33,170 bases of DNA from Legionellaceae bacterium (lineage in GTDB: Bacteria; Pseudomonadota; Gammaproteobacteria; Legionellales; Legionellaceae): the NCBI GenBank assembly GCA_030695645.1, contig JAUYQG010000036.1, positions 1 to 33,170 on the forward strand, read 5' to 3'. The notes beneath the pieces were generated by a model. It had not been told where the DNA came from and did not search any database. It saw only the letters and a program-made list of their open reading frames with translations. The position numbers and the translations under genes were made by a program. This document shows, piece by piece, positions 25,693 through 33,170 of the stretch; the stretch's first letter is position 1, and each line of letters opens with the position of its first letter.

Positions 25693-28245
25693 TCAATCAA
25701 TACGACAAAGACTGTGAAACGAACATTGGGAACAGGTGCTGATCTTGCTCGGGCGGGGAGCACTTGCGCCTGTTTGAAATTCGTATGCTAAATCAGTCAG
25801 TTGTTGATGCCATTGTTGCTGATAGTAGGACCATTGCTCGTCTTTCTTTAACGCTTGGATTCCTTTCATGGGTAGTGATTGCTCACTTAAACCGCTGCAG
25901 GTTATGCGTCCTGATTTTAGTTGAACAAACAGTAATGCGTTGATGCTGTTGTCCAGTAAGGCGTACAGTAATAGTTGCGGTGACTCAGGCCGGTCTTCAT
26001 TCCAAGGCTTGGATGGAATACTGCTTTTGTAATCGATAACCATTTTTTGAGGACAGGAGTCTGAATCCGCTGTTAGCAAGCTATCCAATCTATCGACGCG
26101 AACTTGGAAGTCAATGTCCGCTAAACGGATAGTAAAGGTCTGCTCAATGGCTTCAACGACAAAAGCCGGTCGTTGTTTTTCCCAGTCAAGTGCGGCATGG
26201 ATTAAACGTTTGAGTCGAATAAGCTCTACATCTTGTGCTATGGTTGAGAACGAAAAACGTCTGGTCTGTGTTAAGGGTTTGAGTGAGGTTACAATAATGT
26301 CTTCGATAAGTTGGTCAAGTGCTTGTGGAGACATGTTACATAGCCTGTCTTGACTGTTCAGTTGTTTCCACAATAACTCCATAATGCGATGGATGATTTG
26401 ACCTCGCTCACCGGCATCAGGACCTTCAGAAACTTCCGTAGGAGGATTGACGTAAAGTCTGTGTGCTGCAAACGCTCGAAATGGGCATTTTGCTTGATTG
26501 GCTAATAGAGACGTACCACCGGTTACTTGTTCATTAGCCAATAAGGGCAGGCAGTAGCTTTCTTCATAAGATACTAGCGATGGAGGCGATAAGGCTTGGG
26601 TCGTTGCAAGTGCTGCTAATACGGGTAAATCAGCAATGAGAGCGCTGGGTAAATTGGGCATGTCGCCAATGAATTGCGGGTAGCTGAATACTATCGATTG
26701 GCAGGCGTTTTTTAGTCGGTTAAGTTGTTGTTCGGCAAGCTGTAACTCACGATCAGCAGAAGCATGAGGCATGCGACGGTCGCGTTGTAAATCCAGAGGA
26801 ATAAATGCTGATAAATTGGTTTTTTGGGGTAGACATTGATCGGTTAGACCACTGATCCAAATGCTGTCAAACGAGCATCCTGACGCTTCTAATAAGCCTA
26901 AAACGAGAATCGGTGTTGTGGGTTGTTTTAATTGGAAAACCGTCGATTTAGCCAAATCATGCAACGCATTTATCGCCTGCTTTTTTCCCATTATGGGTGT
27001 GACGGCAGCAAATTGCATAAACTCATCAAAGAGCGCGAGTAAGCGTTGAAAACACTGATAACTTGCTGAATTCAGGGGATATTCCCCCGGAAAACCTAAG
27101 GTACTTAAGCGTTGCTTAAAATGAGTAATCCACGTCATGGCACTTGCTTTTGGAGGATAATGCGTCAGTTGACCTAGTGCTGTTATTAATTTTGGTGCTT
27201 TGGTTTGACACGTTTGTGTAAACAGATCAACGGGTATGAATGACTCTTTGAGTAGGTTACTGTGTTGCATGATGTCTGAGCGTGCAAGACATTCTGTTTT
27301 GCTGCCAATCAAATACGGCGAATGGAGTAATAATCGTGCTTGATGATTCGTTACTATTTCGTTATCTAAATTTAGCCAATGAATAGCATGCGCTATGATA
27401 GGAAAATCCAGTAATGTTTTTCCAAGCGATACATTGAATTGGTCATGAGGAAGTTGGCGTTGCAACAATCGTTGCAACGCCGCTCCCTCAGTCTGTAAAT
27501 CAGGAACCACAACAGCAATGCGTTGATCGCCAGCCGCAAGACGGGATTGAATCCAAGTAATCATGTTTTGATATTCATCCTGCCGATCATTTGCCGGATA
27601 TTGATGTATGCCGGGTTCGTTCGGCGCGATGTCGTAGTGGTGTTGCTGAAAACCGTGATCTTGGAATGTTTGTTGAAGATGGTGTTGTTGAGGCGTGTAA
27701 TCATCAAAACAGGCCCATACGATAGTGGAGTGTCTCGGCAGAACAGCGTTGAATGTCACGATATAATTAACCAACTGATCGTCTGTTATGGCACCACACT
27801 CGGTTAATGCGTGTTGAAACATATCTGCCCATTGCTGAAACTGGCGCGTTTGTGGTGTTTGCAAAAAAGCGGGATCATCGAATGCAAGTTGCCAATATTG
27901 GCAGCGTTTCCAAGCATCTTGAATTTCATTAAGTAAGCCCTCATTGCAGGGATACTGTGTTTGGGCGGTCAGAATTTGTCGCCAGAGATGACGTTGTTGT
28001 GCATTGGATAATAATAGAGGGTGGCTTTGATGTGAGTGCTCATGTCGTATCTGATGAAACACATGTCGTAAAAAAGATTGATAAGGTAGGCAAGATGGTT
28101 TTTGTATGGTTTTTGTATCGGTTAAGGATGAGTGAGCGTAGCGTTCATAGTAGTCACGCAACAGTTGGTTACTTAAGCGATTATTGGGCGTCACAATCAT
28201 GGTTCCGAGATGCATCTCAGACAGAAGGGTATTTTTATTATCCAT
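25693..28245 (-). CDS. RecB/AddB-like PD-(D/E)XK nuclease, probable DNA repair protein
   Basis: The 850-residue protein resembles the family annotated as probable DNA repair protein (TIGR03623). The N-terminus (TPNNRLSNQLLRDYYERY) is AddB-like, with no Walker A motif, so a helicase-like scaffold without ATPase activity is likely. The C-terminal nuclease domain has His619 (GQIIHRIMELL), Asp718 (RVDRLD), Asp738 and Lys740 (IDYK) and the QxxxY motif at 757. Cys587, Cys838, Cys841 and Cys847 form the C...Cx2Cx5C set that binds an iron-sulfur cluster in AddB-type nucleases. Family members often sit beside a UvrD/RecB-like helicase, but no such gene is adjacent here. It is divergent from dapA. Confidence 0.85.
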   Translation of the reverse strand: MDNKNTLLSEMHLGTMIVTPNNRLSNQLLRDYYERYAHSSLTDTKTIQKPSCLPYQSFLRHVFHQIRHEHSHQSHPLLLSNAQQRHLWRQILTAQTQYPCNEGLLNEIQDAWKRCQYWQLAFDDPAFLQTPQTRQFQQWADMFQHALTECGAITDDQLVNYIVTFNAVLPRHSTIVWACFDDYTPQQHHLQQTFQDHGFQQHHYDIAPNEPGIHQYPANDRQDEYQNMITWIQSRLAAGDQRIAVVVPDLQTEGAALQRLLQRQLPHDQFNVSLGKTLLDFPIIAHAIHWLNLDNEIVTNHQARLLLHSPYLIGSKTECLARSDIMQHSNLLKESFIPVDLFTQTCQTKAPKLITALGQLTHYPPKASAMTWITHFKQRLSTLGFPGEYPLNSASYQCFQRLLALFDEFMQFAAVTPIMGKKQAINALHDLAKSTVFQLKQPTTPILVLGLLEASGCSFDSIWISGLTDQCLPQKTNLSAFIPLDLQRDRRMPHASADRELQLAEQQLNRLKNACQSIVFSYPQFIGDMPNLPSALIADLPVLAALATTQALSPPSLVSYEESYCLPLLANEQVTGGTSLLANQAKCPFRAFAAHRLYVNPPTEVSEGPDAGERGQIIHRIMELLWKQLNSQDRLCNMSPQALDQLIEDIIVTSLKPLTQTRRFSFSTIAQDVELIRLKRLIHAALDWEKQRPAFVVEAIEQTFTIRLADIDFQVRVDRLDSLLTADSDSCPQKMVIDYKSSIPSKPWNEDRPESPQLLLYALLDNSINALLFVQLKSGRITCSGLSEQSLPMKGIQALKKDEQWSYYQQQWHQQLTDLAYEFQTGASAPRPSKISTCSQCSFHSLCRID

Positions 28246-28280
28246 TAGATAGATATAAAGAAATGATGCGTTAGTATACC

Positions 28281-28309
28281 TTGTGAAATACCTTATCTCC
28301 CAGTACTAT
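28281..28309 (+). promoter_or_regulatory. Putative dapA promoter
   Basis: TTGTGA (28281-28286), 17 bases, TACTAT (28304-28309), with the dapA ATG 32 bases later. The match to consensus is moderate. Confidence 0.45.
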
Positions 28310-28341
28310 TTAAGACATTATTTATAACGTTTGAGGATAGT

Positions 28342-29244
28342 ATGTTTCGAGGAAGTATTGTCGCATTAATTACCCCAATGCTGGATGATAAAGTAGATGT
28401 TGTGCGTTTACGCGAGCTAGTCGAGTTCCATATTCAGGAGGGTACACACGGCATTGTGGCTGCTGGCACAACCGGTGAGTCGGGCACTTTAACCACTCAA
28501 GAAAAGCTACTTGTGATTAAAACCGTGGTCGATCAAGCTCAAGAGCGACTACCTGTGATTGCCGGCACAGGCGCTAATTCAACCAAGCAATGCGTTGAGT
28601 TAACGCAGTTGGCTATGTCGAATGGTGCGCATGCGGCGCTTATTATGACACCGGCTTATATTAAGCCTACGCAAGAAGGTCTTTACCAACATTATCGCCA
28701 TGTGGCCGAATCAGCAGCTATGCCGATTATTTTATATAATGTTCCTAGTCGTACAGGATGTGATTTATTGCCGGAAACTGTAATTCGGCTGTCAGGTATT
28801 TCTAATATCATTGGTGTGAAAGAGGCAACCGGTGAGCTAACCCGACTGCATTGCATTTTAGAAGGTAGCGATGGCGATATTGATGTCTATAGCGGCGATG
28901 ACTTAACGGCCGCACCATGGCTGTTAGCCGGCTCCAAAGGCGTGATATCCGTTACGGCTAATGTTGCACCCCGATTGATGGCTAAATTATCGGATGCCGC
29001 AGTGGATGGCGATGAAGAGACTTGTTTGCAGATTCATGAGCAGCTTATGCCGTTACATAAGTTGCTTTTTATAGAATCAAATCCTATACCTGTAAAGTGG
29101 GCTGCCTATAAAATGGGTTTATTGAATGATGAAATTCGGTTACCCTTAACGCGCTTGTCGTCTCAATATCATGATTCGTTAGAGCGTGTATTAAGGGATC
29201 TCGAGCTTAATAAGCTACCCTTTGTGTCAAAACACCAATGCTAG
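28342..29244 (+). CDS. dapA: 4-hydroxy-tetrahydrodipicolinate synthase
   Basis: DapA condenses pyruvate with aspartate semialdehyde, the first committed step to diaminopimelate and lysine. The 300-residue TIM-barrel enzyme has Lys160 (Schiff base, IGVKEAT), Tyr132 (LYNVPSRT) and GTTGES. The usual TPYYN is TPAYI here: the catalytic-triad tyrosine (Tyr106 here, E. coli 107) is kept, but its neighbour is Ala. Residues at the E. coli lysine-feedback site are changed: His53 to Thr, His56 to Lys, Glu84 to Gln, Tyr106 to Ala. GAGG precedes the ATG. It is followed by a BamC-like lipoprotein, as in other gamma-proteobacteria. Confidence 0.96.
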   Translation: MFRGSIVALITPMLDDKVDVVRLRELVEFHIQEGTHGIVAAGTTGESGTLTTQEKLLVIKTVVDQAQERLPVIAGTGANSTKQCVELTQLAMSNGAHAALIMTPAYIKPTQEGLYQHYRHVAESAAMPIILYNVPSRTGCDLLPETVIRLSGISNIIGVKEATGELTRLHCILEGSDGDIDVYSGDDLTAAPWLLAGSKGVISVTANVAPRLMAKLSDAAVDGDEETCLQIHEQLMPLHKLLFIESNPIPVKWAAYKMGLLNDEIRLPLTRLSSQYHDSLERVLRDLELNKLPFVSKHQC

Positions 29245-29254
29245 AGGTAATGTT

Positions 29255-29482
29255 GTGAAAAAATTGGGATTTATTGTAATGGCAGCTGGCTTGCTAACGT
29301 CTTGTTCAGTGTTTAATCCGACAGACTATGCAAGTAGCAATAAAGAGCAGTATTTAAAAAGTACTAATGGCGCTCAGTTGGTTGTACCTCCGCCATTGAC
29401 GACGTCGAATATCAGTGATTTTTATAGTTTACCGGCACAAAACCAAAATGCAAAAGTAAGCATTACACCTCCAGTTGAGTAA
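29255..29482 (+). CDS. Very short BamC-like lipoprotein
   Basis: A GTG start with AGAGG 7 bases upstream gives 75 residues. A short signal peptide (MKKLGFIVMAAGLLTSC) ends in a lipobox with Cys17, so the mature protein is a lipoprotein of 59 residues. The mature part (Tyr, EQYLKST, LVVPPPL, FYSLP) resembles the unstructured N-terminal stretch of BamC, which contacts BamD in the outer-membrane assembly machine. The two folded BamC domains are missing. Position directly after dapA is the normal place of bamC (nlpB). The stop is genuine in this reading, and the next gene follows after 11 bp, so this is a short form, not a visible frameshift. BamC identity is inferred. Confidence 0.6.
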   Translation: MKKLGFIVMAAGLLTSCSVFNPTDYASSNKEQYLKSTNGAQLVVPPPLTTSNISDFYSLPAQNQNAKVSITPPVE

Positions 29483-29493
29483 GAGGCCATATC

Positions 29494-30777
29494 ATGGTGA
29501 AAAAAAGCGCGGAAGTGTCGATTATTGAGGCTTTATCAACGCGCATTGTGGATGCACAACGGCAAATCCGTATTCTCGATCAGGTGAAATGGGATGAAAG
29601 TGTTAAGCGAGAGTTTTTTCGTCATAAACATAAGCAATTACCTAAGGTCGATCTGGCGTATTATGAAAAAAAGCCTTTGCCTTATGATGTACCTGAAAAA
29701 ATCGAAGAATTTCGTGGTATTTTACGAGATACTCAGAATCAACTGGGTGAGTATTCACCGATTACACGGTTAATCAAACGTCAATGTGATGAATACATTC
29801 GTGCTGTGCAAATGCTGGAGGCGCGAGGCACTGCCGTTTTTACTGAATTATCAAAAGAGTTGTACGGTAGTCCTACGGACGTATTTTATGTGGGTGGTCC
29901 ACGTTTGTCCGAAATGGGTGCTTTATTATTTGATGTGTTGACGAAGCTTGATGTGCAATTGGAAGCTGAGAGCGATACTGAACTTTATTCGGCAGAAGAG
30001 GCGCAAAAAATTTTACAAACGCGTTTAAATTCGTATTTTAAACAAAATCACGTCAAGGTCATGATCAGTGACGATATGATCGCTGATGCAGCGGCTGGGG
30101 CCGATACGATTAAACTCAGTAAAAAAGCTCATTTTAGCGAACGTGAATTACGGTATTTAGAAGTTCATGAGGGATGGGTGCACTTAGGTACTACTTTAAA
30201 CGGCAGTTTGCAGCCGCATTGCTTTTTTCTATCAAAGGGATCGCCATCGTGCAGTGTGATACAAGAAGGTTTGGCCGTGATGACCGAAGTCGTGACATTC
30301 ACATCATACCCATCGAGAATGCGTAAAATTACCAACCGAGTTATTGCCATTGATAAAGTGATGCAGGGTGCTAATTTTCTCGATATTTATCAATATTATC
30401 TTGAGTGCGGTTGGGGTGAGACTGAAAGTTATAATCAAAGCGTGCGAGTATTTCGCGGTAGCACGCCAGCTGGTGGACCGTTTACTAAAGATTTATCGTA
30501 TGCGAAAGGGTTTGTGTTGGTTTATAATTTCATCTGTTATGCGATTAGCGCGCATCGAATTGATGCCGTACCCTTATTATTTACAGGTAAATTGATGTTG
30601 GATGATTTGCCGTTGTTGGTCGAATTAAAGGCCGAAGGATTATTAACTGCCCCGCGTTATTTACCTCCGCAATTTCGTGATTTATCAGCACTGAGTGTTT
30701 GGTTGAGTTTTTCGTTGTATCTGAATAAATTTGATTTTGGTGAAATACAACGAAATTTTCGGTTTTTGCTGGTGTGA
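29494..30777 (+). CDS. QEGLA-motif protein (DUF1704/TIGR02421), putative metallopeptidase
   Basis: The 427-residue protein carries HEGWVH at 225-230 (an HExxxH pattern), LGTTLNG just after and QEGLA at 257-261. These define the family called flavohemoglobin expression-modulating QEGLA motif protein. Human MATCAP, a tubulin carboxypeptidase, belongs to the same family and uses the HExxxH histidines and a downstream glutamate for zinc; by analogy His225, His230 and Glu258 would bind metal. The bacterial substrate is unknown. No signal peptide; cytosolic. AAGAGG precedes the ATG. It is probably in an operon with dapA and the lipoprotein. Confidence 0.88.
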   Translation: MVKKSAEVSIIEALSTRIVDAQRQIRILDQVKWDESVKREFFRHKHKQLPKVDLAYYEKKPLPYDVPEKIEEFRGILRDTQNQLGEYSPITRLIKRQCDEYIRAVQMLEARGTAVFTELSKELYGSPTDVFYVGGPRLSEMGALLFDVLTKLDVQLEAESDTELYSAEEAQKILQTRLNSYFKQNHVKVMISDDMIADAAAGADTIKLSKKAHFSERELRYLEVHEGWVHLGTTLNGSLQPHCFFLSKGSPSCSVIQEGLAVMTEVVTFTSYPSRMRKITNRVIAIDKVMQGANFLDIYQYYLECGWGETESYNQSVRVFRGSTPAGGPFTKDLSYAKGFVLVYNFICYAISAHRIDAVPLLFTGKLMLDDLPLLVELKAEGLLTAPRYLPPQFRDLSALSVWLSFSLYLNKFDFGEIQRNFRFLLV

Positions 30778-30808
30778 TTGGAGCTGACTATTTGTTGGTC
30801 ATTTTTTC

Positions 30809-30817
30809 TGCTATAAT
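30809..30817 (+). promoter_or_regulatory. Extended -10 promoter of the orphan gene at 30885
   Basis: TGCTATAAT, identical to the sdhC element, lies 67 bases before the ATG. No convincing -35. The gap between the QEGLA gene and this gene holds only this and a short TGAC/GTCA hairpin followed by T6 (about 30785-30806), a weak terminator candidate. Confidence 0.5.
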
Positions 30818-30884
30818 TGAGAATAAAGAGTCATGCGGGTGTTCCGTGATTCTTGCCGTACGTCAGGATCAATGAGGATTTACT

Positions 30885-32918
30885 ATGCAAAATAAAAATC
30901 AAGCGCTGCATGACGCGATAGAAGCCATGGATTTATCTACGATTACAGAGCCTGAGCGTAAGACAAAAAAGGAAGCCTTATTGTTGTTATTGGGGGCTGA
31001 TTTTCAGGTTAAGACGGAGCTGACCAAGAAGCAAAAAAGCGACCGTTTAGACGTGGCAAAAACTACTGCCGTGTATCAGCGAATCACAGGTACTCCTTTA
31101 TCTCCTACGGAGGAAATCAATCTTGCTGGTCTTCCAGCCTGGGAGGATATAATTCGAGTTGCGGCACATAATCTCGTGATGATTAATGAATTTGAACGAA
31201 TAGTGCAAATAACTGCGGATAATTTTACCCAAAATGGTAATAAAGCTCGTTTAGAACGGATTAGGGACACTCCCCTGAATGATGATAATAGTATTCGTGA
31301 TCGATCGTGTGTATTGACCAACGGCTTACCTGATTGGCAGCCGACAGATCGAGAAATTGTGAATTGCAGGGTTCTTATTACGATGTCTACTGAAAAGCTT
31401 GATGCTATGAATGAGGCAAAAACAGCGGCTGCTAATGAGAAATTAACTATCTTACAAGGTCAAATTGCTGAAAAATTGAGGCAATGCGAGGCACTAAGTG
31501 AGTACGTCGATGAAGTAATAGAAAGCGAAGACAATGATCCAACGTCACCAAAACTTAAAGCGAAATTAATTGAAATAAACAATGACATAGAAACAAAGAA
31601 AAATGAGCTTACAAAGAAAAAAACAAAACAACAACAATTGACATTGGAAAATGACCTCGATCGATTGAAGCATAACCGGGCGTTACTCAAGGTTGCGCTT
31701 AAAACGGTCCCTAATGCAACAGAGAGACTTAATGATCGTCGTCCGTCCATTGAACAACGGAGAAACGATCTGAGATTGTTATTGATTAGGCTTGAACATG
31801 ATGGTGATTATCAATTGACTTATTGTGAGAATTTTCCTGATCTCAATGCCAGGACTGCTCAACATATTTACTGTAAACGCACAGCATCAGACAGCCTAGA
31901 ATACTCCCTTCTGGATCCCCTGGATAATAATAAGATAAATACTCATACGATAACGTGTGCCGATTTAGGTATTCGTTCGGACTTTGTTCAGGATACACTA
32001 CGTAACGATGATGTTAAAAAGAAACTGCTTACTGTTTCCAACGCTAAAAAACATACGTTTCCTACATACGAAAGCTACGTTAGTACAAATGATAAGGTCG
32101 GTGTAGACGTTGATGATCAGAAATTTCGCGAAATAGCTAAGTACGTTGATGAACTTACGAAAGATATGAACCGAAGCGAGAAGTCTTTAAAACGCTGTGC
32201 AGATATTGCAAAAGATCCTGAAAAAAATCGGGGCTGGATGCCGAAAGAAGCTAATTTTCTGATTAAAGTGGTCGCCGAGCTAAAACCTGGGGAGTTTAAA
32301 GAGGAGGTAAAGCGAAAGGGCGTTGTTCAAGAAGCGGAGACTCAGCATGGTATAGAAGGACAAGTCGTTTATCGCGGAATTTATCTTGGTAAAGACGATG
32401 TCAAAAGTGTTTCGCGTACAAGCAATTGCGGAAAAGAGATCCGTTATGAGCAAGATCAAACGGGTCGCGTCACCGACCATTCTACTGTTAAGTTTTCTGA
32501 ATTAGGGCAAGATGAGAAAGAAAAGGCCGCCCTTAAATTTGCAGAAATGTTATTGCATGCTTACGAACCGGGTAGTGGTGACCCCATTACACTAAATGGT
32601 GGTGCCGAACATGCCGAACAAGCCCAGATGGTTTATGCCGCATTATTGACGCTGACGTCATCGAATGGGGAGCACGATAAAATAAAATTCGATCCCAGCT
32701 GCATTAAAGTCGATGTTCCTGGTTGCGATCAACCCAACTGGTATTGGACTTGGCGGGATACTTTTAAAAAGAAGCACATTCCAAATGAAACGGCGCATGT
32801 CGCGACAATAAAGGAAAGTACCGGAGTTTATCGAGAACGTTTTCACAAAGAGATTAATGATAAGGGTGAAGACATAGCACCTATCTATGTTGGGGTGGAA
32901 ACAAAACTAAAACCATAG
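30885..32918 (+). CDS. Large orphan cytosolic protein with a coiled coil
   Basis: The 677-residue hydrophilic protein has no family that I recognise, no signal peptide and no membrane segment. Residues about 168-275 are rich in Glu, Lys and Leu and probably form a long coiled coil (EKLTILQGQIAEKLRQCEAL, KKNELTKKKTKQQQLTLEND). The C-terminal third (about 470-660) looks globular, with LNGGAEHAEQAQMVYAALL and NWYWTWRDTFKKKHIP. Size, coiled coil, lack of neighbours and own promoter recall Dot/Icm effectors, but there is no clear C-terminal glutamate cluster, so that remains a guess. GAGG precedes the ATG. Confidence 0.8.
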   Translation: MQNKNQALHDAIEAMDLSTITEPERKTKKEALLLLLGADFQVKTELTKKQKSDRLDVAKTTAVYQRITGTPLSPTEEINLAGLPAWEDIIRVAAHNLVMINEFERIVQITADNFTQNGNKARLERIRDTPLNDDNSIRDRSCVLTNGLPDWQPTDREIVNCRVLITMSTEKLDAMNEAKTAAANEKLTILQGQIAEKLRQCEALSEYVDEVIESEDNDPTSPKLKAKLIEINNDIETKKNELTKKKTKQQQLTLENDLDRLKHNRALLKVALKTVPNATERLNDRRPSIEQRRNDLRLLLIRLEHDGDYQLTYCENFPDLNARTAQHIYCKRTASDSLEYSLLDPLDNNKINTHTITCADLGIRSDFVQDTLRNDDVKKKLLTVSNAKKHTFPTYESYVSTNDKVGVDVDDQKFREIAKYVDELTKDMNRSEKSLKRCADIAKDPEKNRGWMPKEANFLIKVVAELKPGEFKEEVKRKGVVQEAETQHGIEGQVVYRGIYLGKDDVKSVSRTSNCGKEIRYEQDQTGRVTDHSTVKFSELGQDEKEKAALKFAEMLLHAYEPGSGDPITLNGGAEHAEQAQMVYAALLTLTSSNGEHDKIKFDPSCIKVDVPGCDQPNWYWTWRDTFKKKHIPNETAHVATIKESTGVYRERFHKEINDKGEDIAPIYVGVETKLKP

Positions 32919-32922
32919 GCAG

Positions 32923-33020
32923 CAATTCCCGCTTTAAAAACCAATAACCTGTAGGATCGCCCTCTCCCATCAATGGGAGAGGGCGATCCTACATCAGTCA
33001 CTATTTTAAGGCGGGAATTG
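32923..33020. repeat. 98-bp nested palindrome downstream of the orphan gene
   Basis: The outer arms CAATTCCCGC...TTAAAA and TTTTAAG...GCGGGAATTG (32923-32939 and 33004-33020) enclose a perfect 21-bp inner inverted repeat (32950-32970 and 32973-32993) with a loop of only two bases. It begins five bases after the stop codon and may act as a terminator, though no T tract follows. Flanking duplications are not evident. Confidence 0.85.
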
Positions 33021-33030
33021 TTGGATTATA

Positions 33031-33170
33031 GTAACTCCCCAGGTTGTGGATAAGTTTAGTGTTTTCACTGAACACGAAGCAAGCACGTCATCCTGAGCGC
33101 AGTCTTTTTGCGCGAAGGATCTCCTGAATTTTGCACAATCTGAGATCCTTCGCGCAAAAAGACGCGCTCA
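33031..33170. repeat. GTAACT-family element running off the right edge
   Basis: It begins GTAACTCCCC and contains CGTCATCCTGAGCGC, related to the core of the 5192-5305 element. A 22-bp inverted repeat (GTCTTTTTGCGCGAAGG...; about 33102-33123 and 33141-33162) has a short spacer. The right end lies outside the window. Confidence 0.65.

Overview
This window looks like chromosomal DNA of a gamma-proteobacterium from the order Legionellales. That rests on the gene order sdhCDAB-sucABCD-pdxH-letE-like, which I recall from Legionella, on close resemblance of the housekeeping proteins to gamma-proteobacterial families, and on two large proteins without recognisable families of the kind common in host-associated Legionellales. 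The genus cannot be fixed from the sequence alone.

Layout. 154-1386 (-) is hmgA, divergent from a + strand run yebC-ruvC-ruvA-PAP2 phosphatase-lipA (1534-5121). No ruvB follows ruvA. 5336-14882 (+) is a TCA-cycle block: succinate dehydrogenase sdhCDAB, 2-oxoglutarate dehydrogenase sucAB and succinyl-CoA synthetase sucCD. LipA, just upstream, makes the lipoyl group that SucB needs. Then come pdxH, a LetE/RMF-like protein, a convergent SseB-family gene, an MFS transporter, a DUF945 (YdgA-like) protein and fis (15126-20429). 20430-24021 is an accessory, repeat-rich stretch with a probable small RNA, one orphan membrane protein and a doubtful small gene. 24022-25195 (-) holds prs and tRNA-Gln(UUG). 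25693-28245 (-) is a RecB/AddB-like nuclease. 28342-30777 (+) is dapA, a very short BamC-like lipoprotein and a QEGLA-motif (DUF1704) metallopeptidase-like protein. 30885-32918 (+) is a large orphan coiled-coil protein.

The most interesting content is the repeats. One family (here TTGGAC elements) comprises units of about 223 bp made of two different hairpins facing outward around a linker, plus single hairpins. At least thirteen hairpins lie between 14.9 and 25.7 kb. Four insertions are flanked by exact 7-bp direct repeats, and one unit sits inside another; subtracting it restores a 223-bp ancestor. A second family, bounded by GTAACT/AGTTAC, has exact 8-bp direct repeats at both complete copies. 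Insertions are often at stop codons: one duplicated a stop shared by two convergent genes, and one split sdhB from sucA, which would otherwise be 20 bp apart. A 63-bp piece of the second family lies in frame inside the PAP2 gene and encodes part of its N-terminus. No transposase gene is present in the window, so these look like non-autonomous elements moved in trans.
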